DNA from: Amycolatopsis suaedae
GTDB lineage: Bacteria; Actinomycetota; Actinomycetes; Mycobacteriales; Pseudonocardiaceae
Reading direction: 5' to 3'
Assembly (NCBI RefSeq): GCF_004214935.1
Contig: NZ_SFCC01000019.1
Span: 1 to 64,000 of the forward strand
Length of the DNA: 64,000 nt
Shown here in pieces: positions 7,712-16,133 of this stretch (its first letter is position 1; every line of letters begins with the position of its first letter). The notes under the pieces were generated by a model. It was given only the letters and a program-made list of their open reading frames with translations, was not told the origin of the DNA and made no database searches. The translations under genes and the position numbers were made by a program.

Positions 7712-9813
7712 CGAGCGAGGCCGACCGGCGGCTCTACGACCTGCTGCCGCGGATCTACCACAAGTACGACGAGGAACGCGGCGGGCCGATGAAGGCACTG
7801 CTCGGTGTCGTCACCGAGCAGGCCGACATCGTCGACGCCGACATCGACCAGCTCTACGCGGACTGGTTCGTCGAGACCTGCCAGGACTGGGTGGTGCCCT
7901 ACCTCGGCGACCTGGTCGGCTACCGGATGCTGCCGGGTTCGCAGGAGACGCTGTCCGCGGGGACCGAGGCCGCACGGCGGCTGCTCGCCGCGATCGCGTC
8001 CCGCCGCGACGTCGCGCACACCGTGGGCAACCGGCGTCGCAAGGGAACGCTGGCGTTGCTGGAACAGCTGGCCGCCGACGTGGCGGGCTGGCCCGCCCGC
8101 GCGGTCGAGTTCCGCAGGCTGCTCGGCGTCACCCAGTCGGTCCGGCTGCACGGCGGCGACCGGCGGGCGGACGCCCGGCGGCTGCGCCGCGGCAGGCTGG
8201 TCGACGTACGCGATATCGACGTCCTCGACCGCGTGAACGGACCGTTCGACCGGGCAGCGCACACGGTCGGCCGCCTGCACAACATCCCCGAGGTGGGACT
8301 GCACGTCTGGCGGCTGCGCCCGCACCCGGTCACCATGGCGCCCGCCTACTGCGAGGACCGCGCCCGCACGCACTACACGTTCAGCGTGCTGGGCAACGAC
8401 ACCCCGCTGATGACCAAGCCGGTCGTCGAGCCGTCACCGACCCACGTCGCCGACGAGACGAACGTGCCCGCGTTCATCCGCAGGCGGGCGTTCGCCGAGC
8501 GCACGGCGCACTACTACGGGCCAGGCAAGAGCCTGTGCGTCTACCTCGAAGGCGGCGAACCCGTGCCGCTGAACCAGATCGTGCCCGCCGACCTGAGCGG
8601 CTGGCGGTACCGGCCGCGGCCGGGGCAGGTCGCCGTCGACCCGGTGCTCGGCCGCATCGCGTTCCCTGCGCGGCACGCACCCGACACCGGTGTCTGGGTG
8701 AGCTACCACCACGGCTTCTCCGCCGAGATGGGCGGCGGCGAGTACCGGCGCACGCTGGACGAGCACCCCGATCCCGCGCCCTACCTGGTCGGGCCCGGTG
8801 GGTTCGACGGGCTGATGGCGGCGCTCGCCAAATGGGCCGAGGACAAGGAAGCCGACCCCGGCAGGCGGGAGGCGATCATCGAGATCACCGACTCGGGTGC
8901 CTACCAGGAGCAGATCGAGCTGCGGCTGGACCGCGGGGACCGGCTCACGGTCCGTGCCGCGCAGGGGAAACGGCCGGTACTGCGCCTGCTGGACTGGCAC
9001 AGCAACCGGCCGGACGCCCTGCGGGTCAACGGAACCGGCGAGGGCGACCCCGAGCTGCCCCTGCCCAGGCTGGAACTGGACGGGCTGCTGATCACCGGGC
9101 GCAGCATGCGGGTGCAGGGACCGGTCGGCCAGGTCGTCATCCGGCACAGCACGCTGGTGCCCGGCTGGTCGCTCGACGAGCACTGCACCCCCGAGCACGT
9201 CGAGGAACCCAGCGTCGAGCTGGCCGACACCCCGGCGTGCCTGGAGGTGGACCGCAGCATCGTCGGCACGATCCTGGTGACCGCCGACGAGGAACGTACC
9301 GAGCCGAACCCGATCTGGCTCACCGACTCCATTGTGGACGCCGCGGGCCCCGGCCTTGCCGCGATCGCCGGGCCGGACGACCGGCACGCGCACGCGGTGG
9401 TGTCCGCCCGCCGCAGCACGTTGTTCGGTTCGCTGCTGGCACACGGCACCGGGACGGTGGAGAACTGCCTGCTCGTCGGCGTGGTGCGGATCGCCCGCAG
9501 GCAGGCCGGCTGTTTCCGGTTCTGCTGGCTGCCGCCGGAATCCCGCACACCACCGCGGTTCCACTGCGAACCGGAGCACTCCGGGGACGCGCTGCGGGTC
9601 GTGCCGAGGTTCACTAGCGTCCGGTACGGCACGCCGGGCTACGCGCAGCTGGGCACCGGCTGTGCCGAGGAGGTACGGCGGGGCGCCGACGACGCGTCGG
9701 AACCTGGCGCCTTCCACGACCTGTTCGCCCCGCAGCGGGAGGACAACCTGCGTACCCGGCTCGAGGAGTACACGCCGGCAGGCGCACACGTCAGCATCCT
9801 TTTCCAGACCTGA
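7708..9813 (+). CDS. Tail protein I-like baseplate/fibre attachment protein
   Basis: The 701-residue protein starts at GTG 7708, overlapping the previous stop (GTGA), and its first 160 residues match the tail protein I family (LPRIYHKYDEE, then CQDWVVPYLGDLVGYR). The C-terminal half (about 380-700) is rich in short beta-strands with repeated polar turns, consistent with a solenoid or fibre-binding domain. In phage P2-type tails, protein I joins the baseplate to tail fibres. No separate fibre gene follows, so receptor binding may reside in this C-terminal half or in the DUF6519 protein next door. That assignment is inference. Confidence 0.78.
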   Translation: MTSEADRRLYDLLPRIYHKYDEERGGPMKALLGVVTEQADIVDADIDQLYADWFVETCQDWVVPYLGDLVGYRMLPGSQETLSAGTEAARRLLAAIASRRDVAHTVGNRRRKGTLALLEQLAADVAGWPARAVEFRRLLGVTQSVRLHGGDRRADARRLRRGRLVDVRDIDVLDRVNGPFDRAAHTVGRLHNIPEVGLHVWRLRPHPVTMAPAYCEDRARTHYTFSVLGNDTPLMTKPVVEPSPTHVADETNVPAFIRRRAFAERTAHYYGPGKSLCVYLEGGEPVPLNQIVPADLSGWRYRPRPGQVAVDPVLGRIAFPARHAPDTGVWVSYHHGFSAEMGGGEYRRTLDEHPDPAPYLVGPGGFDGLMAALAKWAEDKEADPGRREAIIEITDSGAYQEQIELRLDRGDRLTVRAAQGKRPVLRLLDWHSNRPDALRVNGTGEGDPELPLPRLELDGLLITGRSMRVQGPVGQVVIRHSTLVPGWSLDEHCTPEHVEEPSVELADTPACLEVDRSIVGTILVTADEERTEPNPIWLTDSIVDAAGPGLAAIAGPDDRHAHAVVSARRSTLFGSLLAHGTGTVENCLLVGVVRIARRQAGCFRFCWLPPESRTPPRFHCEPEHSGDALRVVPRFTSVRYGTPGYAQLGTGCAEEVRRGADDASEPGAFHDLFAPQREDNLRTRLEEYTPAGAHVSILFQT

Positions 9814-9827
9814 CAAGGGGAACGATC

Positions 9828-11354
9828 ATGCAGGGCGATTTCTCGCGCGTCACCCACGACCCGCGCAAGCACTTCTCGGCCGTGCTGTCCCAGCAGGGCA
9901 GGGTCCAGCTCGACGCCGACGTCAACGAGCAGGCGGCCATCCTGCTGCACCAGATCCGCACGGCGATGATCGACCTCGTCGGCGACGCGGCCACACCGGC
10001 CGGGAAGCCCGGGTTCGCCATCGAGACCGTGCCCGACCCCAAGGAGCCCGGCAAGATCGTCGACCTGACGATCAAGGCCGGCCGCACCTACGTCGACGGG
10101 CTGCTGGTCGAGAACGACGCCGACACGACGTACTTCGGGCAGCCGGACGGCCACCTCGACCGCGACGATGACGAGCTGCCGCAGGGCGTTCCGTACGCGG
10201 TCTACCTGCGGGTGTGGGAGCAGCTGGTGCACTCGCTGGTCGACCCGTCGATCCGCGAGGTCGCCCTCGGCGACCCCGGCCCGGACACCGCGGCCAGGGC
10301 GAGGGTGGTCTGGCAGGTGGCCACCCACGCGCTGCCCACCGGTACGACCGGGAAGGACAAGGTCAAAGAGGAGTTGCGGACCTGGCTGGACGGGCTGAAC
10401 CCGCGCCGGGGCAGGCTCGCGGTGCGGACCGACCGGCCGGAGGACAGCGACGACACCCCGTGCGACCTCTCGCCGGAGTCCCGCTTCCGGGGTCCGGAGA
10501 ACCAGCTCTACCGCATCGAGGTGCACAGCGGCGGCCAGTCGTGGAAGCGCGGGACGAAGTCGGGCGACGACGACCGTGACGACGACTCGTGCCTGTTCGG
10601 CGCGACGTTCAAGTGGTCGCGGGAGAACGGTTCCGTGGTGTTCCCGATCCTCTCGCTGTCCGGTGCGGAGGTGCGGCTGGCCGACCTCGGCCGGGACGGC
10701 AAGCTCGGTCTGGAGGTCGGTGACTGGGTCGAGATCGTCGACGACGCGTCCGCCGCCCGGGTGGCCGACGACGTCGCACTCGACGACGACCCGGTGCGGG
10801 CGCCCGCGTTGCGCCGCGTCGTCGCCATCGACGCCGCCGACCGCAGGATCACCCTCGACTCCGAGCAGGCCGACGACGGCTGTGGCACCAGGCAGCGGCT
10901 GCACCCGCTGCTGCGCCGCTGGGACCACGGCCCGACGCCGATCCGCGGCATCCGCACCCGGCTGGCGTCCGACGGCGCGGTGCCCATCGTGGAGGACGTC
11001 TGGATCGACCTGGAGGACGGCGTCCAGGTGAAGTTCAGCTCGCCGGAGATCGGGAAGCAGGGCACCTACCGTCGCGGCGACCACTGGCAGGTCGCCGCCC
11101 GGATCGCCACCGGCGACGTCGAGTGGCCCCGGTCCGGCGGTGAGCCCGCGGACCTCGAACCACACGGCGTGCACTACCACTACGCGCCGCTGTGGTTCGT
11201 GCCAGGCGGCACCGCCACGCCGGAGGACCTGCGCAGGCTGTTCGCCCCGATCGAGGAAGCCGGCGGCAACGTGGACCAGCCGGACGCCGCCGCGAAGCCT
11301 GCTGCCACCAGGTCCCGCAGGCGGACCACTGCGAAGGAGGATGACGATGTCTGA
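9828..11354 (+). CDS. DUF6519-type tail-associated protein
   Basis: The 508-residue protein opens with MQGDFSRVTHDPRKHFSAVL and QQGRVQLDADVNEQAAIL, the signature of DUF6519 proteins that sit at the end of baseplate operons. A middle region (about 240-330) is beta-rich, and the C-terminus has a basic Ala/Lys/Arg tail (AAKPAATRSRRRTTAK). Its exact role is unknown; a structural or fibre-like part of the same machine is the simplest reading. A GGGG lies just upstream, and the gene follows the previous stop by 14 bases. Its last eight bases overlap the following small membrane gene. Confidence 0.75.
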   Translation: MQGDFSRVTHDPRKHFSAVLSQQGRVQLDADVNEQAAILLHQIRTAMIDLVGDAATPAGKPGFAIETVPDPKEPGKIVDLTIKAGRTYVDGLLVENDADTTYFGQPDGHLDRDDDELPQGVPYAVYLRVWEQLVHSLVDPSIREVALGDPGPDTAARARVVWQVATHALPTGTTGKDKVKEELRTWLDGLNPRRGRLAVRTDRPEDSDDTPCDLSPESRFRGPENQLYRIEVHSGGQSWKRGTKSGDDDRDDDSCLFGATFKWSRENGSVVFPILSLSGAEVRLADLGRDGKLGLEVGDWVEIVDDASAARVADDVALDDDPVRAPALRRVVAIDAADRRITLDSEQADDGCGTRQRLHPLLRRWDHGPTPIRGIRTRLASDGAVPIVEDVWIDLEDGVQVKFSSPEIGKQGTYRRGDHWQVAARIATGDVEWPRSGGEPADLEPHGVHYHYAPLWFVPGGTATPEDLRRLFAPIEEAGGNVDQPDAAAKPAATRSRRRTTAKEDDDV

Positions 11355-11610
11355 TCAGGTGACGTCCTGGCTGCGCACGGTGGTGCCGGGACTGTGGTCC
11401 GCGCTGGTCGCGTGGCTGGTCTCGCTCGGGATCCCGGACGCGGTGACCGACATGCTCAACGGCCTGGGCAGCCAGGTGATCGTGCCCGTCGTGCTGGCGG
11501 CTGTGTACGCGTTGCTGCGCAAGCTGGAGCCGAGCATGCCGCGCTGGCTGACCGTCGTGTTGCTGGGGTCCAACCGGCCACCGCAGTACGCCCCGGCTGG
11601 GCAGCCGTGA
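11347..11610 (+). CDS. Small holin-like membrane protein
   Basis: This 87-residue protein has two hydrophobic segments (about residues 12-30 and 42-60) separated by a short loop (IPDAVTDMLNG), a short basic turn and a Pro-rich tail. ATG 11347 is preferred over ATG 11341 because GGAGG at 11336-11340 is then six bases upstream. The size, membrane layout and place at the end of a tail-like operon suggest a holin-type release protein or a membrane anchor. I see no family-specific motif, so the function is inference from context. Confidence 0.55.
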   Translation: MSDQVTSWLRTVVPGLWSALVAWLVSLGIPDAVTDMLNGLGSQVIVPVVLAAVYALLRKLEPSMPRWLTVVLLGSNRPPQYAPAGQP

Positions 11611-11633
11611 CGAGCATGGAGCCGCCGGTCCCG

Positions 11634-11670
11634 GCAGGTTGCACCCGCTGCGGGAGCGGGTGCAACCTGC
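11634..11670 (+). terminator. Perfect hairpin ending the baseplate operon
   Basis: A 16-bp perfect stem (GCAGGTTGCACCCGCT at 11634-11649 with its complement at 11655-11670) encloses a five-base loop, starting 24 bases after the stop of the last operon gene. There is no T-run, as is common in GC-rich actinobacteria. Confidence 0.75.
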
Positions 11671-12022
11671 TGGGTGGGCAGCGGCTCCACCTGGAACCGC
11701 GCCTGCTCCCGTTCGAACGCCCGTTGCCGTCCACAAAGGACAGGACCTCGGCATCGGCACGACGAGTCCCACGTTCCCATCACGTTCGGCGTGGACGTCG
11801 GACGGCTACGCGTTCGAACGGTCCGCCGTGCGCGGGATCGGCGGTGCCTCGGTGGGCATCACCGGTGGTCCCGCGCTCAACGGTGATCCGCACCTGCTGG
11901 TGAGTGCCGGATTCACCGTGGTCGAGTACCTGAAGGGAGCCTACTCGGCGGGGCTGTCACTGGACCTCCGTGAGGGCACGGCCTCCGGCGTCCTGGGATT
12001 GGGGTCGCGGCTGTCGTTCTGA
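11671..12022 (+). pseudogene. Possible decayed reading frame after the terminator
   Basis: An open frame ends at TGA 12020-12022. Its last 60 residues look protein-like (GGASVGITGGPALNGDP, then LLVSAGFTVVEYLKG and GLSLDLREGTASG), suggesting a beta-rich C-terminus. Upstream, a better match to codon bias runs in another frame (VPITFGVDVGR), so a frameshift near 11800-11815 is likely. No ribosome site or good start is visible, and the frame runs back into the hairpin. It may be the remnant of a further gene of the operon or an unrelated fragment. It ends three bases from the convergent SARP stop. Confidence 0.3.
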
Positions 12023-12025
12023 AGC

Positions 12026-12709
12026 TCAGGCGCTGGGTAGCAGCCGCAGGATCTTGTGCATCTCCGGCGACGGCCGCACGCCCAGTTCGCTGGCCAGCAG
12101 CTGCCGGTACCGGCGGTAGGTCGCCAGCGTCTCCGAGTAGTTGCCCTCCGCCAGGTGGATCTCCATCAGCAGCCGGTACGGGCTCTCCCGCAGCGGCTCG
12201 GCCCGGACGGCGACCAGCGTCGCCTCGACGGCGCTGCCGTGCCTGCGAGCGGCCAGTTCCGCGCGTGCCACGCGTTCCAGGCTGCGTAGATACAACTGGC
12301 GCAGCCGTTCCCGTTCGACGAGCACCCACTCGTCGTACCAGCCGGGCAGCAGCTCGTGGCTGCGGAACGGCACGGCCGGCTCGCGGATGCCGTGTGCTGT
12401 GCGGACCAGTTCGTCGGTGTCCACCTCGACCCAGTCGTGCAGGCGAAGGATCTCGCCGCCGGCCTGGACGATCGGCGCGGCGGTCTGCTGGGTGCGCCAC
12501 AGCGCGGTGCGCAGGCTTCCCGCCGCCTTCTGCTCGCCGGCGTCGGGCCACAGTGTCGCCATGGCGTGCCCTCTGGTCGCGGTCCGCTGCAAGCCGAGGA
12601 ACGCCAGCAGCCGCTGAGAAGTACGCGGCACCTCCGTCGGGGTGCCGTCGCAGGTGAGTTCGAACCCTCCGAGCAGGGTCAGTCGTGCAGCAGTGCAAAT
12701 CGAGCGCAT
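12026..12709 (-). CDS. SARP/AfsR-type transcriptional activator
   Basis: The 227-residue protein has the two-part SARP layout: an OmpR-like winged-helix DNA-binding region (about 8-85, with ARLTLLGGFELTCDG and AMATLWPDAGE) and a bacterial transcriptional activator domain (about 92-225, ending ASELGVRPSPEMHKIL). It lacks the NB-ARC and TPR parts of full AfsR, so it is a small stand-alone SARP. Such proteins usually activate secondary-metabolite clusters, but none is visible here. The start ATG 12709 is preferred to an upstream one because AAGGGGG precedes it. It converges on the baseplate operon; regulation of that operon is possible but unsupported. Confidence 0.82.
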   Translation of the reverse strand: MRSICTAARLTLLGGFELTCDGTPTEVPRTSQRLLAFLGLQRTATRGHAMATLWPDAGEQKAAGSLRTALWRTQQTAAPIVQAGGEILRLHDWVEVDTDELVRTAHGIREPAVPFRSHELLPGWYDEWVLVERERLRQLYLRSLERVARAELAARRHGSAVEATLVAVRAEPLRESPYRLLMEIHLAEGNYSETLATYRRYRQLLASELGVRPSPEMHKILRLLPSA

Positions 12710-12840
12710 CGCAATTCCCCCTTGCCGAGCCCTGGGACCGATAGTGGTCCCCACCCCGGCCGCGGCGCGCTCCCCAACGCGAGGGCGATCGGCCGTCGTT
12801 GGCGCGCCCCGAGGTCAGCCCGATCGGGCAGACCCATGCG

Positions 12841-13026
12841 TCAGCGCGACGGCATCAGCACCCAGAGGACGAGGTAGATCACGAACTGCGGGCCGGGCAG
12901 CAGGCAGGACAGCACGAACAGCAACCGGACGGTGCCGGGCCGCATGTTCCATCGTTCGGCCAGCCCGGCGCACACGCCCGCGATGCGGCGGTTGTGGCGT
13001 GGTCGGCTCAAAGTCATGGCGCTCAT
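12841..13026 (-). CDS. PspC-domain membrane protein
   Basis: The roughly 61-residue protein matches the PspC family: a short basic start, then NRRIAGVCAGLAERWNM, and one strong membrane segment (VRLLFVLSCLLPGPQFVIYL). PspC proteins take part in envelope stress responses, often by sensing membrane damage. No pspA or other psp gene is nearby. Two in-frame ATGs (13026 and 13017) are possible and neither has a strong ribosome site. Confidence 0.8.
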   Translation of the reverse strand: MSAMTLSRPRHNRRIAGVCAGLAERWNMRPGTVRLLFVLSCLLPGPQFVIYLVLWVLMPSR

Positions 13027-13177
13027 GGCCCCATGGTCCCCGAAAACGGCCAATCCGACACTGTTGGCAGGTCGGGGCGTCCTTCTTCCGGACGATCGTG
13101 ACTCCTGCCACCGGCCGCTCGTCGCGCCCACTCGGCCGAGGCGGACGGCGGGAGGCGGTCCTACCGTCGCGGACGTG

Positions 13178-13636
13178 ATGGTGTCCCGGGTGATGACGGT
13201 GGTGCGGTTCCTGGTGGCGGCGGTGTTCCTCGCCTACGGTGGGTTGAAGATCGCGGGTGGCCAGTACTTCTACGGCGACTGGGTGATCGACAAGAAGACC
13301 GTGCCGGGGCCCGGCCTGGTGTGGGCGTTCTACGGCTACTCGCCGTTCTACGGCGTCGCCACCGGGTTCTTCGAGTTCGTCCCCGCGGTGCTGCTGCTGT
13401 TCCGCCGCACGGCCACCCTCGGTGCGCTTGCGCTGTTCGCCGTCTCGCTGAACGTCACGCTGATGGATTTCGCCTTCGGTTTCCCGGTTCCGGCCACCGC
13501 GCTCGTCACCACCTGCACCGTCCTGTGTGGACTACTGCTGTGGCACGACCGGCAGCGGCTGCTCGCCGCGTTCTGGAGGCCGGTCAGTCCGGCTCGATCG
13601 CGTAAGCCTCGATCTCGACCAGCATCCCGGGGCTGA
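13178..13636 (+). CDS. DoxX-like four-helix membrane protein
   Basis: The 152-residue protein has about four membrane spans (VVRFLVAAVFLAYGGLKIA, then segments near 55-75, 80-100 and 105-125) with a DoxX-like first helix and GFFEFVPAVLLLF in the second. Such proteins belong to the DoxX/TQO-like group whose members modulate membrane redox or solute handling; the substrate is unknown. The last 18 codons run antisense across a fragment of a ridA-like gene at 13584-13673, so the original C-terminus may have been replaced. The start could be ATG 13178 or GTG 13175. Confidence 0.7.
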   Translation: MVSRVMTVVRFLVAAVFLAYGGLKIAGGQYFYGDWVIDKKTVPGPGLVWAFYGYSPFYGVATGFFEFVPAVLLLFRRTATLGALALFAVSLNVTLMDFAFGFPVPATALVTTCTVLCGLLLWHDRQRLLAAFWRPVSPARSRKPRSRPASRG

Positions 13637-13673
13637 TCAGCGCCGAGACCTCGACGGGCTCGCGACAGCGCAT
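13584..13673 (-). pseudogene. C-terminal fragment of a RidA (YjgF) family gene
   Basis: Thirty codons on the minus strand encode REPVEVSALISPGMLVEIEA and end AYAIEPD before a TGA at 13586-13584. This is the conserved last strand and helix of RidA enamine/imine deaminases (normally about 130 residues). The frame is cut exactly where the palindromic repeat at 13674 begins, so roughly the first 100 codons are missing. The fragment cannot be active. It suggests that repeat-associated rearrangement removed the 5' part. Confidence 0.65.
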
Positions 13674-13724
13674 GAAGGCCACCTTCATTACGTGTGACGT
13701 GGTGATGGTGGCCTTCACGTGCTT
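13674..13724. repeat. Long palindromic intergenic repeat (family P1)
   Basis: The arms GAAGGCCACCTTCATTACGT (13674-13693) and the near-complement running to 13716 enclose a GTG loop, and the right arm continues into ACGTGCTT. The same palindrome recurs near-complete at 33043, 52752, 58594 and 59809 and as half copies elsewhere. It abuts the truncated RidA fragment. Confidence 0.88.
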
Positions 13725-14045
13725 GGCGCTTGCTGGATTGTCACGTTCGTGGTGGCTGGTGGGGCGGGTGTGCCGGGGTGAGGGCGGATGTGGTGGCGTC
13801 TGATGCCGTGAAGGGGACCCTCACGGCAATCGCGCCGGACCTCGACTTTGCCGGGGCCCTGCCGCGAGACGGGATGAAGGTGGCCTTCATACACACCCGG
13901 ACTCCGGGCGGACCACACCGGTCAACGTCACCGCTACGAAGGGCACCTTGGTAGCGCAATGCGCAACCAAGGTGCCCTTGGTAGCGCCGCCGGGAGCCCG
14001 ACCGCCTGGACTTTGCCGGGGACCTCACGGCACGGGAGCGCGATT
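13725..14045. repeat. Repeat mosaic without genes
   Basis: I see no gene here. The stretch holds a half copy of a GTGAAGGGGACCCTCAC hairpin (13808-13824), one 15-bp module GACTTTGCCGGGGCC (13844-13858), a half copy of the P1 arm (GATGAAGGTGGCCTTCAT at 13873-13890), the palindrome at 13932-13986, and a second partial module (GACTTTGCCGGGG at 14009-14021). The MFS gene promoter should lie in its last 50 bases. Confidence 0.75.
13932..13986. repeat. Palindromic repeat (AAGGGCACCTT family)
   Basis: Two 26-base arms (13932-13957 and 13961-13986) pair with two mismatches around an AAT loop; the inner core is AAGGGCACCTTGGT. It differs in sequence from the P1 family but has the same size and shape. 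Confidence 0.8.
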
Positions 14046-14084
14046 TAGTTGAACCATGGTACAACTAGAACCATGGTTCAACTA
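14046..14084. promoter_or_regulatory. Twin TetR-type operators over the MFS start codon
   Basis: Two overlapping palindromes, both built on GAACCATGGT, are centred 17 bp apart: TAGTTG...CAACTA at 14046-14067 and TAGAACCATGGTTC at 14066-14079 continuing to 14084. The ATG of the transporter lies inside the second one. The TetR gene just downstream of the transporter is the likely binder. Confidence 0.7.
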
Positions 14085-15557
14085 ACTGCGCGTGCCGCTG
14101 GCGTCCGGGAATGGCTGGGGCTCGCGGTGCTGGCGCTGCCGACCGCGTTGCTGGGGCTCGACCTGACCGTGCTCTACCTGGTCGTGCCGCACCTGGCGGA
14201 GGAGCTGCGGCCGAGCGCGACCGAGATGTTGTGGATCATGGACGCGTACGGGTTCCTGGTCGCGGGCTTCCTGGTCACCATGGGGACGCTGGGCGACCGC
14301 ATCGGGCGCCGCAGGCTGCTCCTCATCGGCGCGGTCGCGTTCGGGGTCGTGTCGGTGGTGGCGGCCTACGCCACGAGCGCCGAGATGCTGATCGCCGCGC
14401 GGGCGGCCCTCGGGATCGCGGGCGCGACACTGATGCCGTCGACGCTGGCGCTGATCAGCAACATGTTCCCGGACGCCCGCCAGCGCGCGGTGGCCATCGG
14501 CGTCTGGGCGACGATGTTCGCCGGCGGGATGGCGGCCGGTCCGCTCGTCGGCGGGGTACTGCTGGAGCACTTCTGGTGGGGCTCGGCCTTCCTGGTCGCC
14601 GTGCCGGTCAGCGTGGTGCTGCTGGTCGCCGGGCCGGTCCTGCTGCCGGAGTACCGCGACCCGCGCGGCGGCCGCCTGGATCTGCCCGGCGTCGCGTTGT
14701 CGCTGGCCACGCTGCTGCCTGCCGTCTACGTCGTGAAGCACCTCGCCAAGGACGGCTTCGACGCCACGACCGTCCTGGCCCTGGTCGCGGCACTGGTGTT
14801 CGGCGTGCTGTTCGTCCGCAGGCAGCGCCGGGTGCCCGACCCGCTGGTGGACGTCCGGCTGTTCGCCGACCGCAGGTTCGGCTTCGCGCTCGGCATGCTG
14901 CTGCTCGGGTTGGTCGGCGTCGGCGGCACGCTGATGCTGGTCGCCCAGTACCTGCAGTCGGTCGAGGGCCTGTCGCCGCTGGCCGCCGGGGCGTGGATGG
15001 GACCGCCCGCCCTGATGATGCTGATCGCCGGAGTGGTGGCACCGCGGGTCGCGCGGCGCGTGCGGCCCGGCTACGTCGTGGCCACGACGCTGGCGTTGTC
15101 CACCGTCGGCTACCTGATTCTGGCCACTGTGGACGGTCCGGGGGAGACGGTTCCGGTCGTCGCCGGGTTCGCGCTGGTGTACCTCGGCCTCGGGGTCCTC
15201 GCGGCACTCGGCACCGACCTGGTCGTCGGGGCCGCGCCGCCGGAACGCGCGGGGTCGGCGTCGGCGCTGTCGGAGACCGTCCAGGAACTCGGGCTCGCGT
15301 TCGGCGTCGCCACGCTCGGCAGCCTCGCCACGGCGGTGTACCGCGCCGAGGCCGGCCCGCCGGGCGGGGACAGCCTGCCCGAGGCGGCGGCCGCCGCGCT
15401 GCCCGCGGCGAAGGTGGCGTTCGCCCAGGGGCTGAGCGTCTCGTCACTGGTGGCGGGCGCCGCGACGCTGGGACTCGCCGTCGCCACGGCCGTCGCGCTG
15501 CGGCGGATCGGCCCGCTCGGCAGCTCCGGGTACGGTGGGGAGTCTCATCGTGAGTAG
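14073..15557 (+). CDS. MFS drug exporter, DHA2 (14-span) type
   Basis: The 494-residue protein has the DHA2 layout with about 14 membrane spans, motif A (GTLGDRIGRRRLLLIG) after the second span, and the signature region LALPTALLGLDLTVLYLVVP at the start. Such proteins export drugs or natural products with proton exchange at the cytoplasmic membrane. ATG 14073 is chosen because it fits the family N-terminus. It has no ribosome site and lies within the operator, so translation is probably leaderless. A tetR gene follows ten bases after the stop, so the pair is very likely one operon repressed by its own second gene. Confidence 0.9.
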   Translation: MVQLTARAAGVREWLGLAVLALPTALLGLDLTVLYLVVPHLAEELRPSATEMLWIMDAYGFLVAGFLVTMGTLGDRIGRRRLLLIGAVAFGVVSVVAAYATSAEMLIAARAALGIAGATLMPSTLALISNMFPDARQRAVAIGVWATMFAGGMAAGPLVGGVLLEHFWWGSAFLVAVPVSVVLLVAGPVLLPEYRDPRGGRLDLPGVALSLATLLPAVYVVKHLAKDGFDATTVLALVAALVFGVLFVRRQRRVPDPLVDVRLFADRRFGFALGMLLLGLVGVGGTLMLVAQYLQSVEGLSPLAAGAWMGPPALMMLIAGVVAPRVARRVRPGYVVATTLALSTVGYLILATVDGPGETVPVVAGFALVYLGLGVLAALGTDLVVGAAPPERAGSASALSETVQELGLAFGVATLGSLATAVYRAEAGPPGGDSLPEAAAAALPAAKVAFAQGLSVSSLVAGAATLGLAVATAVALRRIGPLGSSGYGGESHRE

Positions 15558-15566
15558 GAGAACCCG

Positions 15567-16133
15567 GTGGTGGACCAGGCTTCCCCGCCCGTCGACGGGC
15601 GGCGTGCGCGGGGCCAGCGGCGCAGGGCCGAGATCATCGCGGCGACGCTGCGGGTCGTCGAACGCGACGGCGCCGCCGGCGTCACCCACCGCACGGTGGC
15701 GCGCGAGGCCGACGTGCCGACCAGCCTGTCGGTCTACTACTTCGCCACCCTGGACGACCTGCTCGTGGCCGCGCTCACCACGGTCGCCGACGAGTACGAG
15801 CGCAAGCTACGCGCCATCCTCGACGCCGGCGGCGATCCGCTGACCGGGCTCGCCGAGCTGCTCGCCGAGTCCGCGGGCGAGGGCAGGGGACGGGCGCTCG
15901 CGGAACGGGAACTGTCGACGCTGGCCGCGCGCCGTCCCGCACTGCGGCCGGTCGCACGCCGCTGGCGGGACATGGTCGCCGAGATCGGCAGGGGCCAGAC
16001 CGGCGATCCGCTGGCCGTCGAAGCGCTGGTGGCGGCGTCCGACGGGCTGTGTGCCGCGATCCTGATGGGCGGCGAACGGCCCGACGTCGAGCGGGTCCGC
16101 GGGGTGCTGGCCCGTTCGCTGGGGCGGGCTTAG
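15567..16133 (+). CDS. TetR-family repressor of the adjacent exporter
   Basis: The 188-residue protein has a TetR N-terminal helix-turn-helix (about 17-63: RRAEIIAATLRVVERDG, then VTHRTVAREADVPTSLSVYYF) and a variable ligand-binding C-terminal part. GTG 15567 has GGAG about eight bases upstream. It is co-transcribed with the MFS gene, and the twin palindromes at the MFS start are its probable target. The inducer is unknown, most likely a substrate of the pump. Its stop overlaps a decayed gene on the other strand. Confidence 0.9.
   Translation: MVDQASPPVDGRRARGQRRRAEIIAATLRVVERDGAAGVTHRTVAREADVPTSLSVYYFATLDDLLVAALTTVADEYERKLRAILDAGGDPLTGLAELLAESAGEGRGRALAERELSTLAARRPALRPVARRWRDMVAEIGRGQTGDPLAVEALVAASDGLCAAILMGGERPDVERVRGVLARSLGRA

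Noticed and set aside
344..11610. Prophage
   Set aside because: Only baseplate-type genes are present. There is no capsid, terminase, integrase, lysis cassette with endolysin or tail tube, and codon use matches the chromosome.
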